Made by a program: the position numbers and the translations under genes. The notes beneath the pieces were generated by a model. It saw only the letters and a program-made list of their open reading frames with translations. It did not search any database and was not told the DNA's origin. A stretch of 64,000 nucleotides of DNA from Mesorhizobium sp. (GTDB taxonomy: Bacteria > Pseudomonadota > Alphaproteobacteria > Rhizobiales > Rhizobiaceae): positions 62,001 through 126,000 of the forward strand of contig SAQG01000017.1 in assembly GCA_004020315.1 (NCBI GenBank), given 5' to 3'. This document shows positions 25,682 to 34,624 of the stretch, piece after piece (positions within the stretch are counted from its first letter, which is position 1; every line of letters starts with the position of its first letter).

Positions 25682-26455
25682 ATGCAGATTTCAAGATGGA
25701 TCGCATCGGCAGCAACAGCTGCGATGCTGGTGATGGCGGTCGGGTCCTTGTCGGCGCAAGCACAGGAAAAGTTGAAGATCGCCACCGAAGGCGCCTATCC
25801 GCCGTTCAACACCATCACCGCGGATGGCAAGCTCGTCGGCTTCGACATCGACATCGCCAATGCGCTTTGCGCTCAGATGAAGGTCGAATGCGAACTTGTC
25901 ACGCAGGACTGGGACGGCATGATCCCGGCGCTCCAGGCCAGAAAGTTCGACGCCATCATCGCGTCTATGAGCATTACCGAGGAGCGCAAGAAGCAGGTCT
26001 CCTTCACCGACAAATACTATACGACGCCGCTTTCGCTGGTGGCCTTGAAGGACAGCGATATTGCCTCGACCGAACCTGCGGCACTCGCCGGCAAGACAGT
26101 CGGCGCGCAGGCTTCGACCACCCAGGCCGACTATGCCCAGGATGTCTATGGCAAGGCCGGCGCCGAGGCGAAGCTCTATCCGACCCAGGAGGAAGCGGTC
26201 GCCGACCTGATGAACGGCCGTCTCGATGCCGTCCTTTCAGACAAATTCGTGCTGATGGACTGGATGAAGAAGTCGAGCGAGGGCTGCTGCAAGATGGTCG
26301 GCGACGTCAAGGGCACGGAGACGGAAGCCGGTATCGCCGTGCGCAAGGAAGACAATGAGCTGCGCGAAAAGCTCAACGCCGCCATCGATGCGATCGTCGC
26401 CGATGGCACCTACAAGAAGATCCAGGCCAAATATTTCGACTTCGATATTTATTGA
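25682..26455 (+). CDS. amino-acid ABC transporter substrate-binding protein (family 3, orphan)
   Basis: The 257-residue periplasmic protein has a signal peptide (MQISRWIASAATAAMLVMAV, cleavage near SAQAQE). A family-3 domain follows (LKIATEGAYPPFNTITADGK, GFDIDIANALCAQMKVECEL, WDGMIPALQARKFDAIIASM). The pattern fits the lysine/arginine/ornithine group. The ATG at 25682 gives the signal peptide. No permease or ATPase gene adjoins it, so it must share a transporter encoded elsewhere. A strong palindrome separates it from convergent gguC. Confidence 0.88.
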   Translation: MQISRWIASAATAAMLVMAVGSLSAQAQEKLKIATEGAYPPFNTITADGKLVGFDIDIANALCAQMKVECELVTQDWDGMIPALQARKFDAIIASMSITEERKKQVSFTDKYYTTPLSLVALKDSDIASTEPAALAGKTVGAQASTTQADYAQDVYGKAGAEAKLYPTQEEAVADLMNGRLDAVLSDKFVLMDWMKKSSEGCCKMVGDVKGTETEAGIAVRKEDNELREKLNAAIDAIVADGTYKKIQAKYFDFDIY

Positions 26456-26466
26456 GATCTAAGCTG

Positions 26467-26493
26467 CCGATCTCCCCCTTGTGGGGAGATCGG
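26467..26493. terminator. perfect 11-bp stem-loop between convergent genes
   Basis: CCGATCTCCCC and GGGGAGATCGG pair perfectly around a five-base loop, 12 bp after the binding-protein stop and 16 bp before the gguC stop. There is no strong U-run. It resembles common rhizobial intergenic palindromes and could work as a bidirectional terminator or mRNA 3'-end stabiliser. Confidence 0.55.
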
Positions 26494-26508
26494 GCTGTTG
26501 TAACCCGT

Positions 26509-27501
26509 TCAAAGCGCCTTCACAGTTACCTTCACCGGCTGCTCGATTTCGAGCGGGTTGCGCAGCGGCAGGCCGAAATCCTTGGCCTCGATCTCGAAGA
26601 CGTCGCCGGCCTCGGTCCTGATGCCGTCGGCGAAGGACAGCGTCGCCGTGCCGAACATATGCACGTGAACGTCACCCGGCTGGCGGAAGGCCGAATATTT
26701 GAAGTGGTGGTGTTCGAGATTGGCGATGGTATGCGACATGTTCGCCTCGCCCGACAGGAACGGCTTCTCCCACAGCAGCTCGCCGTCACGGAGGATGCGC
26801 GAGGAACCCCTGACGTCGGACGGCAGGTCGCCGATCAGGATCTCCGGCCCGAACGAGGCGTTGCGCAGCTTGGAATGCGCGAGGAAAAGATAATTCACGC
26901 GCTCGGTGACGTGGTCGGAAAACTCATTCGACAGCGTGAAGCCGACGCGGAACGGGACGCCGTCGTCGCCGATGACATAGATGCCGGCGACTTCCGGCTC
27001 CTCGCCGGCATCCTGGGCGAAGGCAGGCGACAGAAGCGCCGCACCGGGCGCCACCGCCATGGTGCCGTTGCCCTTGTAGAACCATTCCGGCTGCACGCCG
27101 GTCTGGCCCCTGGCCGGTTTGCCGCCCTCCAGCCCCATGCGGAACATCTTCATGGAATCGGTGAGCTGCTCCTCGCCGTCGGTGCTGAGCTTCTTGTGCA
27201 TGGAATCGCGGGTCGCGGCGGAGCCGAGATGTGTCAGCCCTGTGCCGGTGAGGTGGAGATGCGCCGGGTCGGGATGGTTGATTGGCGACAACAGCCGCCC
27301 CTTCTTGTAGGCAGCATCGAGGTCGACCGCTTCACCGAAGCCCTTGCGCTCGATGAGGGCGACAAGTCCGGTGCCTGTGCGCGCGGCCTCCATCGCCAGC
27401 GAATAGACGCTGCGGGCGCTGTTGATGACGCGGGTCTTGCCGCCGTTGCGGGCAACGACGCGGATGGTCTCGGCGTCGTCGAGGATCTGTGAGATCAGCA
27501 T
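26509..27501 (-). CDS. gguC: AraD1-family protein GguC
   Basis: The 330-residue protein has a C-terminal fumarylacetoacetate-hydrolase-like fold (PEWFYKGNGTMAVAPGAALL, EEPEVAGIYVIGDDGVPFRV, FTLSNEFSDHVTERVNYLFL). This AraD1 group acts on sugar-acid intermediates such as 2-keto-3-deoxy-L-arabonate in related bacteria; the reaction here is inference. The ATG at 27501 follows GAGAGGG. It is the last gene of the chvE-gguA-gguB-gguC series known from Agrobacterium. A 188-bp gap containing an 8-bp hairpin (27555-27582) separates it from gguB. Confidence 0.9.
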   Translation of the reverse strand: MLISQILDDAETIRVVARNGGKTRVINSARSVYSLAMEAARTGTGLVALIERKGFGEAVDLDAAYKKGRLLSPINHPDPAHLHLTGTGLTHLGSAATRDSMHKKLSTDGEEQLTDSMKMFRMGLEGGKPARGQTGVQPEWFYKGNGTMAVAPGAALLSPAFAQDAGEEPEVAGIYVIGDDGVPFRVGFTLSNEFSDHVTERVNYLFLAHSKLRNASFGPEILIGDLPSDVRGSSRILRDGELLWEKPFLSGEANMSHTIANLEHHHFKYSAFRQPGDVHVHMFGTATLSFADGIRTEAGDVFEIEAKDFGLPLRNPLEIEQPVKVTVKAL

Positions 27502-27689
27502 GGTAACCCTCTCTGAATTGCGGGCCTGGCCTGCCTTTCTTGGCAAACCCAACCCGGCGCGGCTCGGACGCTGTCCGCGCCGCGGGTGAAATTCTTCGTC
27601 CGGATTTGCGCTCGCGAATCAGGTCCCGGGGACTTCTTTGCGCCGCCCGGCATCGCCGCGATGTGACCCGTATGCCTCCTGGTTGCCTC

Positions 27690-28982
27690 TCAAGCCTTGT
27701 TCTTGTTGTAGACGTCGAAGACGACGGCGCCGAGCAGCACCAGGCCTTTGACCACCTGCTGCCAATCGACGTTGACGCCCATGATCGACATGCCGTTGTT
27801 CATGACGCCCATGATGAAACCGCCGACCACCGCGCCGATGACCTGGCCGACGCCGCCCATCGCCGAAGCGCCACCAATGAACACCGCGGCGATAACGTCG
27901 AGCTCGCTGCCGAGGCCCGCCGCCGGCACAGCCTGTCCCAGGCGCGCCGCGATAATCAGGCCGCCGAGTGCCGACAGCACGCCCATATTGATGAACACCA
28001 TCAACGTCAGCCGCTCGGTGTTGATGCCCGATAGCTGCGCTGCCTTGGCATTACCGCCCATTGCATAGATGCGGCGGCCGATCGTCATGCGTTTGGTAAC
28101 GAAGACGAACAACGCGATCAGCACGCCCATCACCATGAGGACGATCGGCAGGCCCCTATAGGTGGCGAACTGGTAAACCAGAAACAGCGCCAGCGCGCTG
28201 ATCACCAGGGTCTTGACCACGAACAGCGAGAAGGGCTCGGCTTCGTAGCCATGACGCTCGCGCGTGCGCCGTGCCTTGAGCCCGAAATAGGCATAAGCGA
28301 GCACGGCAACGAGGCCGATCACGAGCGTCGTCATGTGCAGCGTCAGGCCGCTGCCGACAATGGTTTTGCCGGCGGCGTTCACGGTCGGCGGTATCAGGGT
28401 CAATGGGCCGATCAGGTCCGGAATGAAGCCGGAACTGAGCGCCTTGAAGCCGACTGGAAGCGGCCCCACCGAAGAGCCGCCACCCAGCAGCGCCTGGCAG
28501 ATGCCGCGGAAGATCAGCATGCCCGCCAGTGTCACGATAAAGCTCGGTATTCGATGATAGGCGATCCAGTAGCCTTGTGCTGCGCCGATCGCCCCACCGA
28601 CGATCAGGCAGATGATCGACACCACCAGCGGATTGCTCAATGGGCCGAGCGGCCAGATGACCATCATCATCGCCGCCAGCGCGCCGATGAAGCCGGCGAC
28701 GGATCCGACGCTGAGATCGATATGACCCGAAACGATCACCAGAAGCATGCCCAGCGCCATCACGATAATGAAGCTGTTCTGCTGAACCAGGTTGCTGAGG
28801 TTCACCGGCTTGAATAGCGTTCCGGACGTGGTGAACTGGAAAAACACCATGATTGCGATCAACGCCAGCACCAACCCGTATTCGCGCAGGTTGGTGACCA
28901 GCGCCGAGACGGCAATGCGAGGTCCTTGTTGTAGGTCCTGGGCAACGCCGGTCTGCGGCCCGGGAGCGCTTTCGGTGCTCAT
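27690..28982 (-). CDS. gguB: multiple-monosaccharide ABC transporter permease
   Basis: The 430-residue integral membrane protein is of the CUT2 (RbsC/MmsB) family, with about ten or more hydrophobic helices and the conserved motifs SGHIDLSVGSVAGF, IPSFIVTLAGMLIFRG, YAMGGNAKAAQLSGI and GGASAMGGVGQVIGA. The long central insertion around residues 160-230 is typical of the GguB/MmsB subgroup. It forms the membrane channel for sugars delivered by ChvE. Its ATG overlaps the gguA stop (ATGA), so translation is coupled. Confidence 0.94.
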   Translation of the reverse strand: MSTESAPGPQTGVAQDLQQGPRIAVSALVTNLREYGLVLALIAIMVFFQFTTSGTLFKPVNLSNLVQQNSFIIVMALGMLLVIVSGHIDLSVGSVAGFIGALAAMMMVIWPLGPLSNPLVVSIICLIVGGAIGAAQGYWIAYHRIPSFIVTLAGMLIFRGICQALLGGGSSVGPLPVGFKALSSGFIPDLIGPLTLIPPTVNAAGKTIVGSGLTLHMTTLVIGLVAVLAYAYFGLKARRTRERHGYEAEPFSLFVVKTLVISALALFLVYQFATYRGLPIVLMVMGVLIALFVFVTKRMTIGRRIYAMGGNAKAAQLSGINTERLTLMVFINMGVLSALGGLIIAARLGQAVPAAGLGSELDVIAAVFIGGASAMGGVGQVIGAVVGGFIMGVMNNGMSIMGVNVDWQQVVKGLVLLGAVVFDVYNKNKA

Positions 28983-30511
28983 GATGCTTTTCCTTCTCCG
29001 CGGACGATGGCGCGCATGATCTTTTCCTGGCTGGCGTCGCTTGCCGCCATTTCGCCGACGATGCGTCCTTCGTTCATGACGTAGATGCGGTCGGTGATGC
29101 CGAGCAGTTCGGGCATTTCCGACGAGATGACGATGATTGCCTTGCCCTCGGAGGCGAGGCGGGCGATGATCGTATAGATTTCATATTTGGCGCCGACGTC
29201 GATGCCGCGGGTCGGCTCGTCGAGGATCAGCACCTCCGGATTGGCGAACAGCCATTTCGACAGCACCACCTTCTGCTGATTGCCGCCGGAAAGATTGCCG
29301 GTCATCTGGTAGACACTGGACGAGCGGATGTTGGTCTTTGCCTTGTATTCATTGGCGACCGAAAGCTCGCGCAAATCGTCGACCACGCCGTGGCGCGAGA
29401 CGCCGGGCAGATTGGCCAACGTGATGTTGTGCTTGATGTGGTCGATCAGGTTGAGCCCGTAGGTCTTGCGGTCCTCGGTAACGTAGGCGATGCCGTGTTC
29501 CACCGCCTTGCTCACCGACGAGACGTCGATCGGCTTGCCGTTGAGGAACACCTCGCCGGTGATGCGGCGGCCATAGGAGCGGCCGAACAGGCTCATGGCA
29601 AACTCGGTCCGGCCGGCGCCCATGAGCCCGGCAATTCCGACCACCTCGCCTTTGCGGGCGTTAAGATTGATGCCCTTGATGACCTGCCGTTCGGCATGGA
29701 TGGGGTGGTAGACCGACCAGTTCTTCACTTCGAGCACGGTTTCGCCGATCTTCGGCTCGCGCGGCGGATAGCGGTCGTCGAGCGAGCGGCCGACCATCGA
29801 GGTGATGATGCGGTCCTCCGAGATGTCATCCTTGGCCAGCGTCTCGATGGTCCGCCCGTCGCGGATGATGGTGACCTTGTCGGCGACCCGGTTCACCTCG
29901 TTGAGCTTGTGCGAGATCAGGATCGAAGTGATGCCCTGCCGCTTGAATTCGAGCAGCAGGTCGAGCAGCGCCTGGCTGTCCTTTTCGGACAGGCTCGCCG
30001 TCGGCTCGTCGAGGATGAGCAGCCTCACCTCCTTGCTGAGCGCCTTGGCAATCTCGACCAGCTGCTGCTTGCCAACGCCGATATTGGTGATCAGCGTGTT
30101 GGGGTCTTCCTTGAGGCCGACCTTCTTGAGCAGCGCGCTGGTGCGCGTCTCGTTGGCGTTCCAGTCGATGACGCCGTATCTGGCGTGCTCGTTGCCGAGA
30201 AAAATGTTTTCGGCGATCGACAGCATCGGCACCAGCGCAAGCTCCTGGTGGATGATGACGATACCCTTGCGCTCGCTGTCATGAATGCCTTTGAAATGGC
30301 ACTCATCGCCGCGGTAGATGATCTGGCCGTCATAGGTGCCGGACGGATACACGCCCGACAGCACCTTCATCAGCGTCGACTTGCCGGCGCCGTTCTCGCC
30401 GACCACGGCATGGATCTCGCCTTCCTCGACCATGAGCTTGACGTTCGACAGCGCCTTGACGCCGGGAAACGTCTTGGTGATGTCGCGCATCTCCAAAATC
30501 GTCGATGCCAT
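28979..30511 (-). CDS. gguA: multiple-monosaccharide ABC transporter ATP-binding protein
   Basis: The 510-residue protein has two fused ABC domains, as in CUT2 sugar importers. The first has Walker A GENGAGKSTLMK and DEPTASLSEKD; the second has a degenerate Walker A (IAGLMGAGRTEFAMS), signature LSGGNQQKVVLSKWL and DEPTRGIDVGAK. It powers import of sugars bound by ChvE. The ATG at 30511 is preferred over one 11 codons upstream because the family begins with ILEMRDITKTFPG. A terminator-like hairpin lies between chvE and this gene. Confidence 0.95.
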   Translation of the reverse strand: MASTILEMRDITKTFPGVKALSNVKLMVEEGEIHAVVGENGAGKSTLMKVLSGVYPSGTYDGQIIYRGDECHFKGIHDSERKGIVIIHQELALVPMLSIAENIFLGNEHARYGVIDWNANETRTSALLKKVGLKEDPNTLITNIGVGKQQLVEIAKALSKEVRLLILDEPTASLSEKDSQALLDLLLEFKRQGITSILISHKLNEVNRVADKVTIIRDGRTIETLAKDDISEDRIITSMVGRSLDDRYPPREPKIGETVLEVKNWSVYHPIHAERQVIKGINLNARKGEVVGIAGLMGAGRTEFAMSLFGRSYGRRITGEVFLNGKPIDVSSVSKAVEHGIAYVTEDRKTYGLNLIDHIKHNITLANLPGVSRHGVVDDLRELSVANEYKAKTNIRSSSVYQMTGNLSGGNQQKVVLSKWLFANPEVLILDEPTRGIDVGAKYEIYTIIARLASEGKAIIVISSEMPELLGITDRIYVMNEGRIVGEMAASDASQEKIMRAIVRGEGKAS

Positions 30512-30565
30512 TGAGAATACCACTCCTGCGAGGTCCGCAAACAATACCGGGCTGGCTCGCCAACG

Positions 30566-30593
30566 AAAAGGGGCCCTGCCTGCGCAGGACCCC
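30566..30593 (-). terminator. intercistronic stem-loop after chvE
   Basis: On the minus strand GGGGTCCTGC (30593-30584) pairs with GCAGGGCCCC (30579-30570), one G-U, loop GCAG, followed by TTTTCG. It lies 18 bp after the chvE stop and before gguA. It probably reduces read-through so that the binding protein is made in excess of the transporter. Confidence 0.65.
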
Positions 30594-30610
30594 AGACTTT
30601 GTAACCGCGA

Positions 30611-31675
30611 TTACTTCAGCTCTTCGGCCTTGATGTAGCCGGAGTCGACCACCAGCGCCTGGTAGTTCGACTTGTCGACCTCATGCGGCGTCAGCAGGAT
30701 CGAGGGGACGACCTTGACGTCGTTGTTGTAGGTCGTGGTGTCGAGGCCTTCCGGCTTGCCGCCCGAGAGCACCTTGTCGACGAGCTCGACCGTCGCCTTG
30801 GCGAGTTCGCGGGTGTCCTTGAACACGGTCGAGTACTGCTCGCCGGCGATGATCGCCTTGACCGAAGCGGTCTCGGCGTCCTGACCGGTGACGATTGGCC
30901 AGGGCTGATCGGCCGTGCCGTAACCGACCGCGCGCAGCGAGGCGATGATGCCGCGCGAGAGGCCGTCATACGGCGAGAGCACGCCATCGACGCGGCTGCC
31001 ATCCGAGTAGTTGGCGGAGAGCAGATTGTCCATGCGGGCTTGGGCGGTCGCTGCCAGCCAGCGGAGCGTGCCGACCTTGTCCATGCCCATCTGGCCGGAC
31101 TTCACGACCAGGGTCTTGTCGTCGATCAGCGGCTGGAGAACGGACATCGCGCCGTTGTAGAAGAAGAAGGCGTTGTTGTCGTCCGGCGAACCGCCGAACA
31201 GCTCGATGTTGAACGGACCCTTGTTCTCGGGATAGCCGAGGCCCTTGAGCAGCGATTTGGCCTGGATGACGCCGACGCCGAAATTGTCGAACGTGGTGTA
31301 GTAGTCGACATTCGGCGTCTTCTTGATCAGTCGGTCATAAGCGACGACGACGACGCCGGCGTCAGCCGCCTTCTGCAACGCGTCCGACATCGTGGTGCCG
31401 TCGATCGAGGCGATGATCAGCGCCTTCGGGCCCTTGGTGATCTCGTTTTCCAACTGGCTGAGCTGATTGGGGATATCGTCCTGCGCGTATTGCAGGTCGA
31501 CAGTGTAGCCCAGAGCCTCGAGCTGAGACTTGACGGCGTCGCCGTCGTTGATCCAGCGCTGCGAGGTCTTGGTGGGCATCAGCACGCCGACGAGGCCTTC
31601 GCCTGCCTGCGCCGGGACCGTCATGGCCGCGATGCTAAGGGCCGCGACGGCGGCCAGTGTCTTGATAATCTTCAC
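30611..31675 (-). CDS. chvE: periplasmic multiple-monosaccharide binding protein ChvE
   Basis: The 354-residue protein has a signal peptide (MKIIKTLAAVAALSIAAMTV, cleavage near AQAGEG) and a type I periplasmic sugar-binding fold (GVLMPTKTSQRWINDGDAVK, NDVPNQL-like segment, VDGVLSPYDGLSRGI, IVTGQDAETASVKAI). ChvE of Agrobacterium binds many aldoses, feeds GguAB and can interact with a sensor. GTG at 31675 has GGAG seven bases upstream (AGGGAGAGTTAAT) and opens directly into the signal peptide. The divergent LysR gene matches gbpR, known to regulate chvE. Confidence 0.94.
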   Translation of the reverse strand: MKIIKTLAAVAALSIAAMTVPAQAGEGLVGVLMPTKTSQRWINDGDAVKSQLEALGYTVDLQYAQDDIPNQLSQLENEITKGPKALIIASIDGTTMSDALQKAADAGVVVVAYDRLIKKTPNVDYYTTFDNFGVGVIQAKSLLKGLGYPENKGPFNIELFGGSPDDNNAFFFYNGAMSVLQPLIDDKTLVVKSGQMGMDKVGTLRWLAATAQARMDNLLSANYSDGSRVDGVLSPYDGLSRGIIASLRAVGYGTADQPWPIVTGQDAETASVKAIIAGEQYSTVFKDTRELAKATVELVDKVLSGGKPEGLDTTTYNNDVKVVPSILLTPHEVDKSNYQALVVDSGYIKAEELK

Positions 31676-31909
31676 ATTAACTCTCCCTGGTTGATGGACG
31701 CGCACCCTGGGTTTCGTGGGCCGCGCGATCGTGCAGGAGCGCCAAAACGCGCCGCTGCCGTCATATCGATCTCCGGTATCCTCCCAATCGGCCCTGAGAC
31801 TCTGGTTCCGGTCGATGCGATTTTTCTCGCTGGCGACGGTCAAGCCTCAGGACGCGCAAAGGGTGTGGCTCTTTGCCATAACTGTCAAATGCGATCTTTG
31901 GTGGTTGCT

Positions 31910-31925
31910 ATACCCAAACTGATAT
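31910..31925. promoter_or_regulatory. candidate GbpR/LysR operator in the chvE-gbpR gap
   Basis: ATAC-N7-GATAT lies 67 bp before the gbpR ATG in the 316-bp divergent gap and resembles the ATAC/GTAT-type half-sites of LysR regulators. This region also has the lowest GC of the gap (TTGCTATACCC, GATATACTG), as expected near a promoter. I saw no gene in the gap. Confidence 0.35.
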
Positions 31926-31991
31926 ACTGAAAGTGGACAAACGACCTGGCCGGATTGCCGGCCGGCGGCGAGCGAGGAGCAAACGGAGATC

Positions 31992-32981
31992 ATGGCGGCG
32001 CTACGGGATCCTGGTGGACTTTCAGATGGTTATGGCGAAAGTCCCGGCAGGAGTGAGACCCTGCTGCGCAGCGGCCTCAGTCTGCGCCACATGCGCATGA
32101 TCGCAGCCCTCGATGACCATGGCCGGGTCAGCGCGGCAGCCCAGGTCATGAACATTTCGCAGCCCGCCGCCTCGCGCATGATCGCCGAGATGGAGGCGGT
32201 GCTCGACGTCAAGCTGTGCGAGAGGCTGCCGCGCGGCATCACGCTGACGCCCTATGGCAAGGCGTTGGCGAGGCGCGCGCGTTCGATCCTGCTCGAGATG
32301 CGTGAAGTCGACCGCGAGATCTCCGAGCTCAAGGCGGGCAAGGGCGGCTCGGTGTTCCTCGGCGCGGTGACGGCCCCTGCGATCGAGCTCGCCGTGCCGG
32401 CGATCCGCGAAATCCGGCGCATCTATCCGCGTATCGAGATCACCATGCAGGTCGAGACCTCCAATGTGCTGGCGCGCGAGCTGATCGCCACACGTCACGA
32501 TTTCATCATCGCGCGCATCCCCGACGACCTCAATCCACGGCTGTTCGAAGCCCGCGTCATCGGCGTTGAAAAAGCCTGCCTGATCGTGCGCCGCGGCCAC
32601 CCGCTGGCCAAGGGCAAGGCGGTGCGGCTGGAGGAGACCGCCGCCTACGACTGGGTTTTCCAGTCGGGCGGCTCGCCGCTGCGCCAGGCGATGGAAAGTA
32701 ATTTCCTGAACCGCAACATCGCGCTGCCGGACCGCATCCTCAACACCAGCTCGCTGCTGCTCACCCTGGTCATGGTCGCTCAGTCGGACGCCATCGCGCC
32801 GGTATCGATCCAGGTGGCGAAATTCATCCAGAACCCCGAGGGGCTGGCCGGCGCCATCGACGTCGTCCAGACCGAATTCGACATCGAGGTCAGGCCTTAC
32901 AGTCTGATCACCGTAAAAAATCGCGTGCTGTCGCCGGCAGCCAAGATGCTGCACGACTTCATTTTGAGAGAGGTGGGCTGA
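31992..32981 (+). CDS. gbpR: LysR-family regulator of chvE
   Basis: The 329-residue LysR protein has an N-terminal winged HTH (about 20-85: HMRMIAALDDHGRVSAAAQV, MNISQPAASRMIAEME) and a two-lobed effector domain. Divergent transcription from chvE matches Agrobacterium, where GbpR activates chvE in response to sugars. The ATG at 31992 follows ACGGAG. It is set 316 bp from chvE, a normal LysR spacing. Assignment as gbpR rests on this context. Confidence 0.9.
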   Translation: MAALRDPGGLSDGYGESPGRSETLLRSGLSLRHMRMIAALDDHGRVSAAAQVMNISQPAASRMIAEMEAVLDVKLCERLPRGITLTPYGKALARRARSILLEMREVDREISELKAGKGGSVFLGAVTAPAIELAVPAIREIRRIYPRIEITMQVETSNVLARELIATRHDFIIARIPDDLNPRLFEARVIGVEKACLIVRRGHPLAKGKAVRLEETAAYDWVFQSGGSPLRQAMESNFLNRNIALPDRILNTSSLLLTLVMVAQSDAIAPVSIQVAKFIQNPEGLAGAIDVVQTEFDIEVRPYSLITVKNRVLSPAAKMLHDFILREVG

Positions 32982-33152
32982 GAGAGGCGGGCTGACGGCG
33001 TTAAATCAAGCAATCCATTGCATAGCCGTCGCAGCTACACGGCTCTTCGGCCAATCGCTTCAATTCAGAATATTGCCCGAGCGAAGGAACCACACAGGGC
33101 CGTGCCGCGTCATAGAAGCGGGCTCCTGTTGCAGGTCCCAGGGAGGCTATCG

Positions 33153-34157
33153 ATGATCAGGCTCCTCCTCGTCTTGGCCGCGATGCTTGCCCTGGCATGC
33201 GGCGGGGCGCGCTCGGCCGAACTGGATCTAGCCACCGTCAATCAGGCCCAATTCGCCGCCGGCGAACCGAAGGACGTCGATCCGACGGTGCTGAAGGCGC
33301 AGATTCTTTTGGATCGCGCCCGCTTCTCGCCGGGGCTGATCGACGGTCGCCTTTCAGAGAACCTCACCAAGGCACTCGGCGCTTTTCAGCAGGCGAACGG
33401 CCTCCCATCCAATGGCAAGCTCACTCCGGAAACCTGGAGCAAGCTCACGGCAACCTCCGCCGACCCGGTGCTGGTCACCTATGAGGTGACGCGCAAGGAT
33501 GTGCGCGGACCCTTCACCAGGCGTATTCCGGCTCGCATGGAGAGGATGGCCCGTCTGCGGCGGCTCGGCTATCGCAACGCGGTGGAGGAGCTGGCGGAGC
33601 GCTTCCATGTCAGCGAACAGCTGCTCAGGATGCTCAATCCGGGCGTCGGCTTCAGGAAGCCCGGCACGACCTTGGTGGTGCCTGATGTTGGCCGGGGCGA
33701 ACCTCCCGCCGGCATTGCCGGCATCGAGGTCGACAAAGGGGCTCGCCTGGTGCGCGTGCTCGATCCTTCCGGCAAATGGCTCGCAGTCTACCCCGCCTCG
33801 ATCGGGAGCGATGAAAACCCCGCGCCAAGCGGCATGGCGGAGGTCAAGCGCGTGGTGCGCAACCCCACCTATCACTACGATCCGGATCTCGCTTTCAAGG
33901 GGGTCAAGACCAAGCGGCCGTTCACCATCGCTGCCGGGCCGAACAATCCGGTGGGAACGGTCTGGATCGATCTCTCCATCGAAAGCTACGGCATCCATGG
34001 CACGCCCGAACCAGGCAAGATCGGCACGACCTTCTCGCACGGCTGCATCCGACTGACCAATTGGGATGCCGAAGACCTCGGCTCCATCGTGCAGCCGGGC
34101 ACGAAAGTCGAGTTCAAGAACGAGATCGCCCACACCGTCGACGGGCTTGCTCGGTAG
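33153..34157 (+). CDS. L,D-transpeptidase (YkuD domain) with peptidoglycan-binding region
   Basis: The 334-residue exported protein has a signal peptide (MIRLLLVLAAMLALACGGAR), a peptidoglycan-binding-1-like region (LIDGRLSENLTKALGAFQQA, about 70-110), and a YkuD catalytic domain. The active site is HGTPEPGKIGTTFSHGCIRL, with His296 and the nucleophile Cys298. It should form 3-3 cross-links or attach proteins to peptidoglycan in the periplasm. The ATG at 33153 has GGAGG nearby (33142-33146); the longer frame to 33018 lacks support. It stands alone. Confidence 0.93.
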   Translation: MIRLLLVLAAMLALACGGARSAELDLATVNQAQFAAGEPKDVDPTVLKAQILLDRARFSPGLIDGRLSENLTKALGAFQQANGLPSNGKLTPETWSKLTATSADPVLVTYEVTRKDVRGPFTRRIPARMERMARLRRLGYRNAVEELAERFHVSEQLLRMLNPGVGFRKPGTTLVVPDVGRGEPPAGIAGIEVDKGARLVRVLDPSGKWLAVYPASIGSDENPAPSGMAEVKRVVRNPTYHYDPDLAFKGVKTKRPFTIAAGPNNPVGTVWIDLSIESYGIHGTPEPGKIGTTFSHGCIRLTNWDAEDLGSIVQPGTKVEFKNEIAHTVDGLAR

Positions 34158-34236
34158 CAAAAATGGATTGGCCAGCAGACCTGCTCTCGCAGGCTATTCC
34201 TGAGGAAAGTCGCAGAGCACTTGTGGACCTTCGAGA

Positions 34237-34314
34237 TCCCGCAGCTGATGTTCAATGGATGTCGGAAAGGGACCGGGTCGGGAGTTCCAGATCCATTGAA
34301 CATCAGCTGCGGGA
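34237..34314. repeat. perfect 24-bp inverted repeat with 30-base spacer
   Basis: Bases 34237-34260 and 34291-34314 are exact reverse complements (starting TCCCGCAGCTGATG and ending CATCAGCTGCGGGA). The spacer is G-rich. It lies alone in the 467-bp gap between the transpeptidase gene and the stress operon; I recognise no gene in that gap. No U-run follows, so it is not a typical terminator. Confidence 0.95.
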
Positions 34315-34624
34315 AAAGAGTTCGATCGAGGAAGTCCGCTGGTGGATGGTGAGCCGTCGCCAAAGTAGTCGGATAGTCAGGATTTTCGCGACAAGCGTTG
34401 CATCCGGCATCGTCTCTTTGTGAAACTGGCACGTCCGATGGCTTCACCTGGAAACGATACGCGTTTGAGTGCGTGGCCGCCGGAGACCTTGCCGCGTTCC
34501 GATATGCCCTTCGCCAGAGGGCCGCTACATCAATGACCACATCCGCAATCATTTCCAATGCAACCGGCGATGATGCCGGATGACATCCTATCGACCCGGC
34601 CCGTCATTCAGCTTGGTGGCGTTG

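Noticed and set aside
33986..34558. 190-residue minus-strand frame covering the 24-bp inverted repeat
   Set aside because: It starts inside the transpeptidase gene on the other strand, has no family resemblance and no convincing ribosome site.
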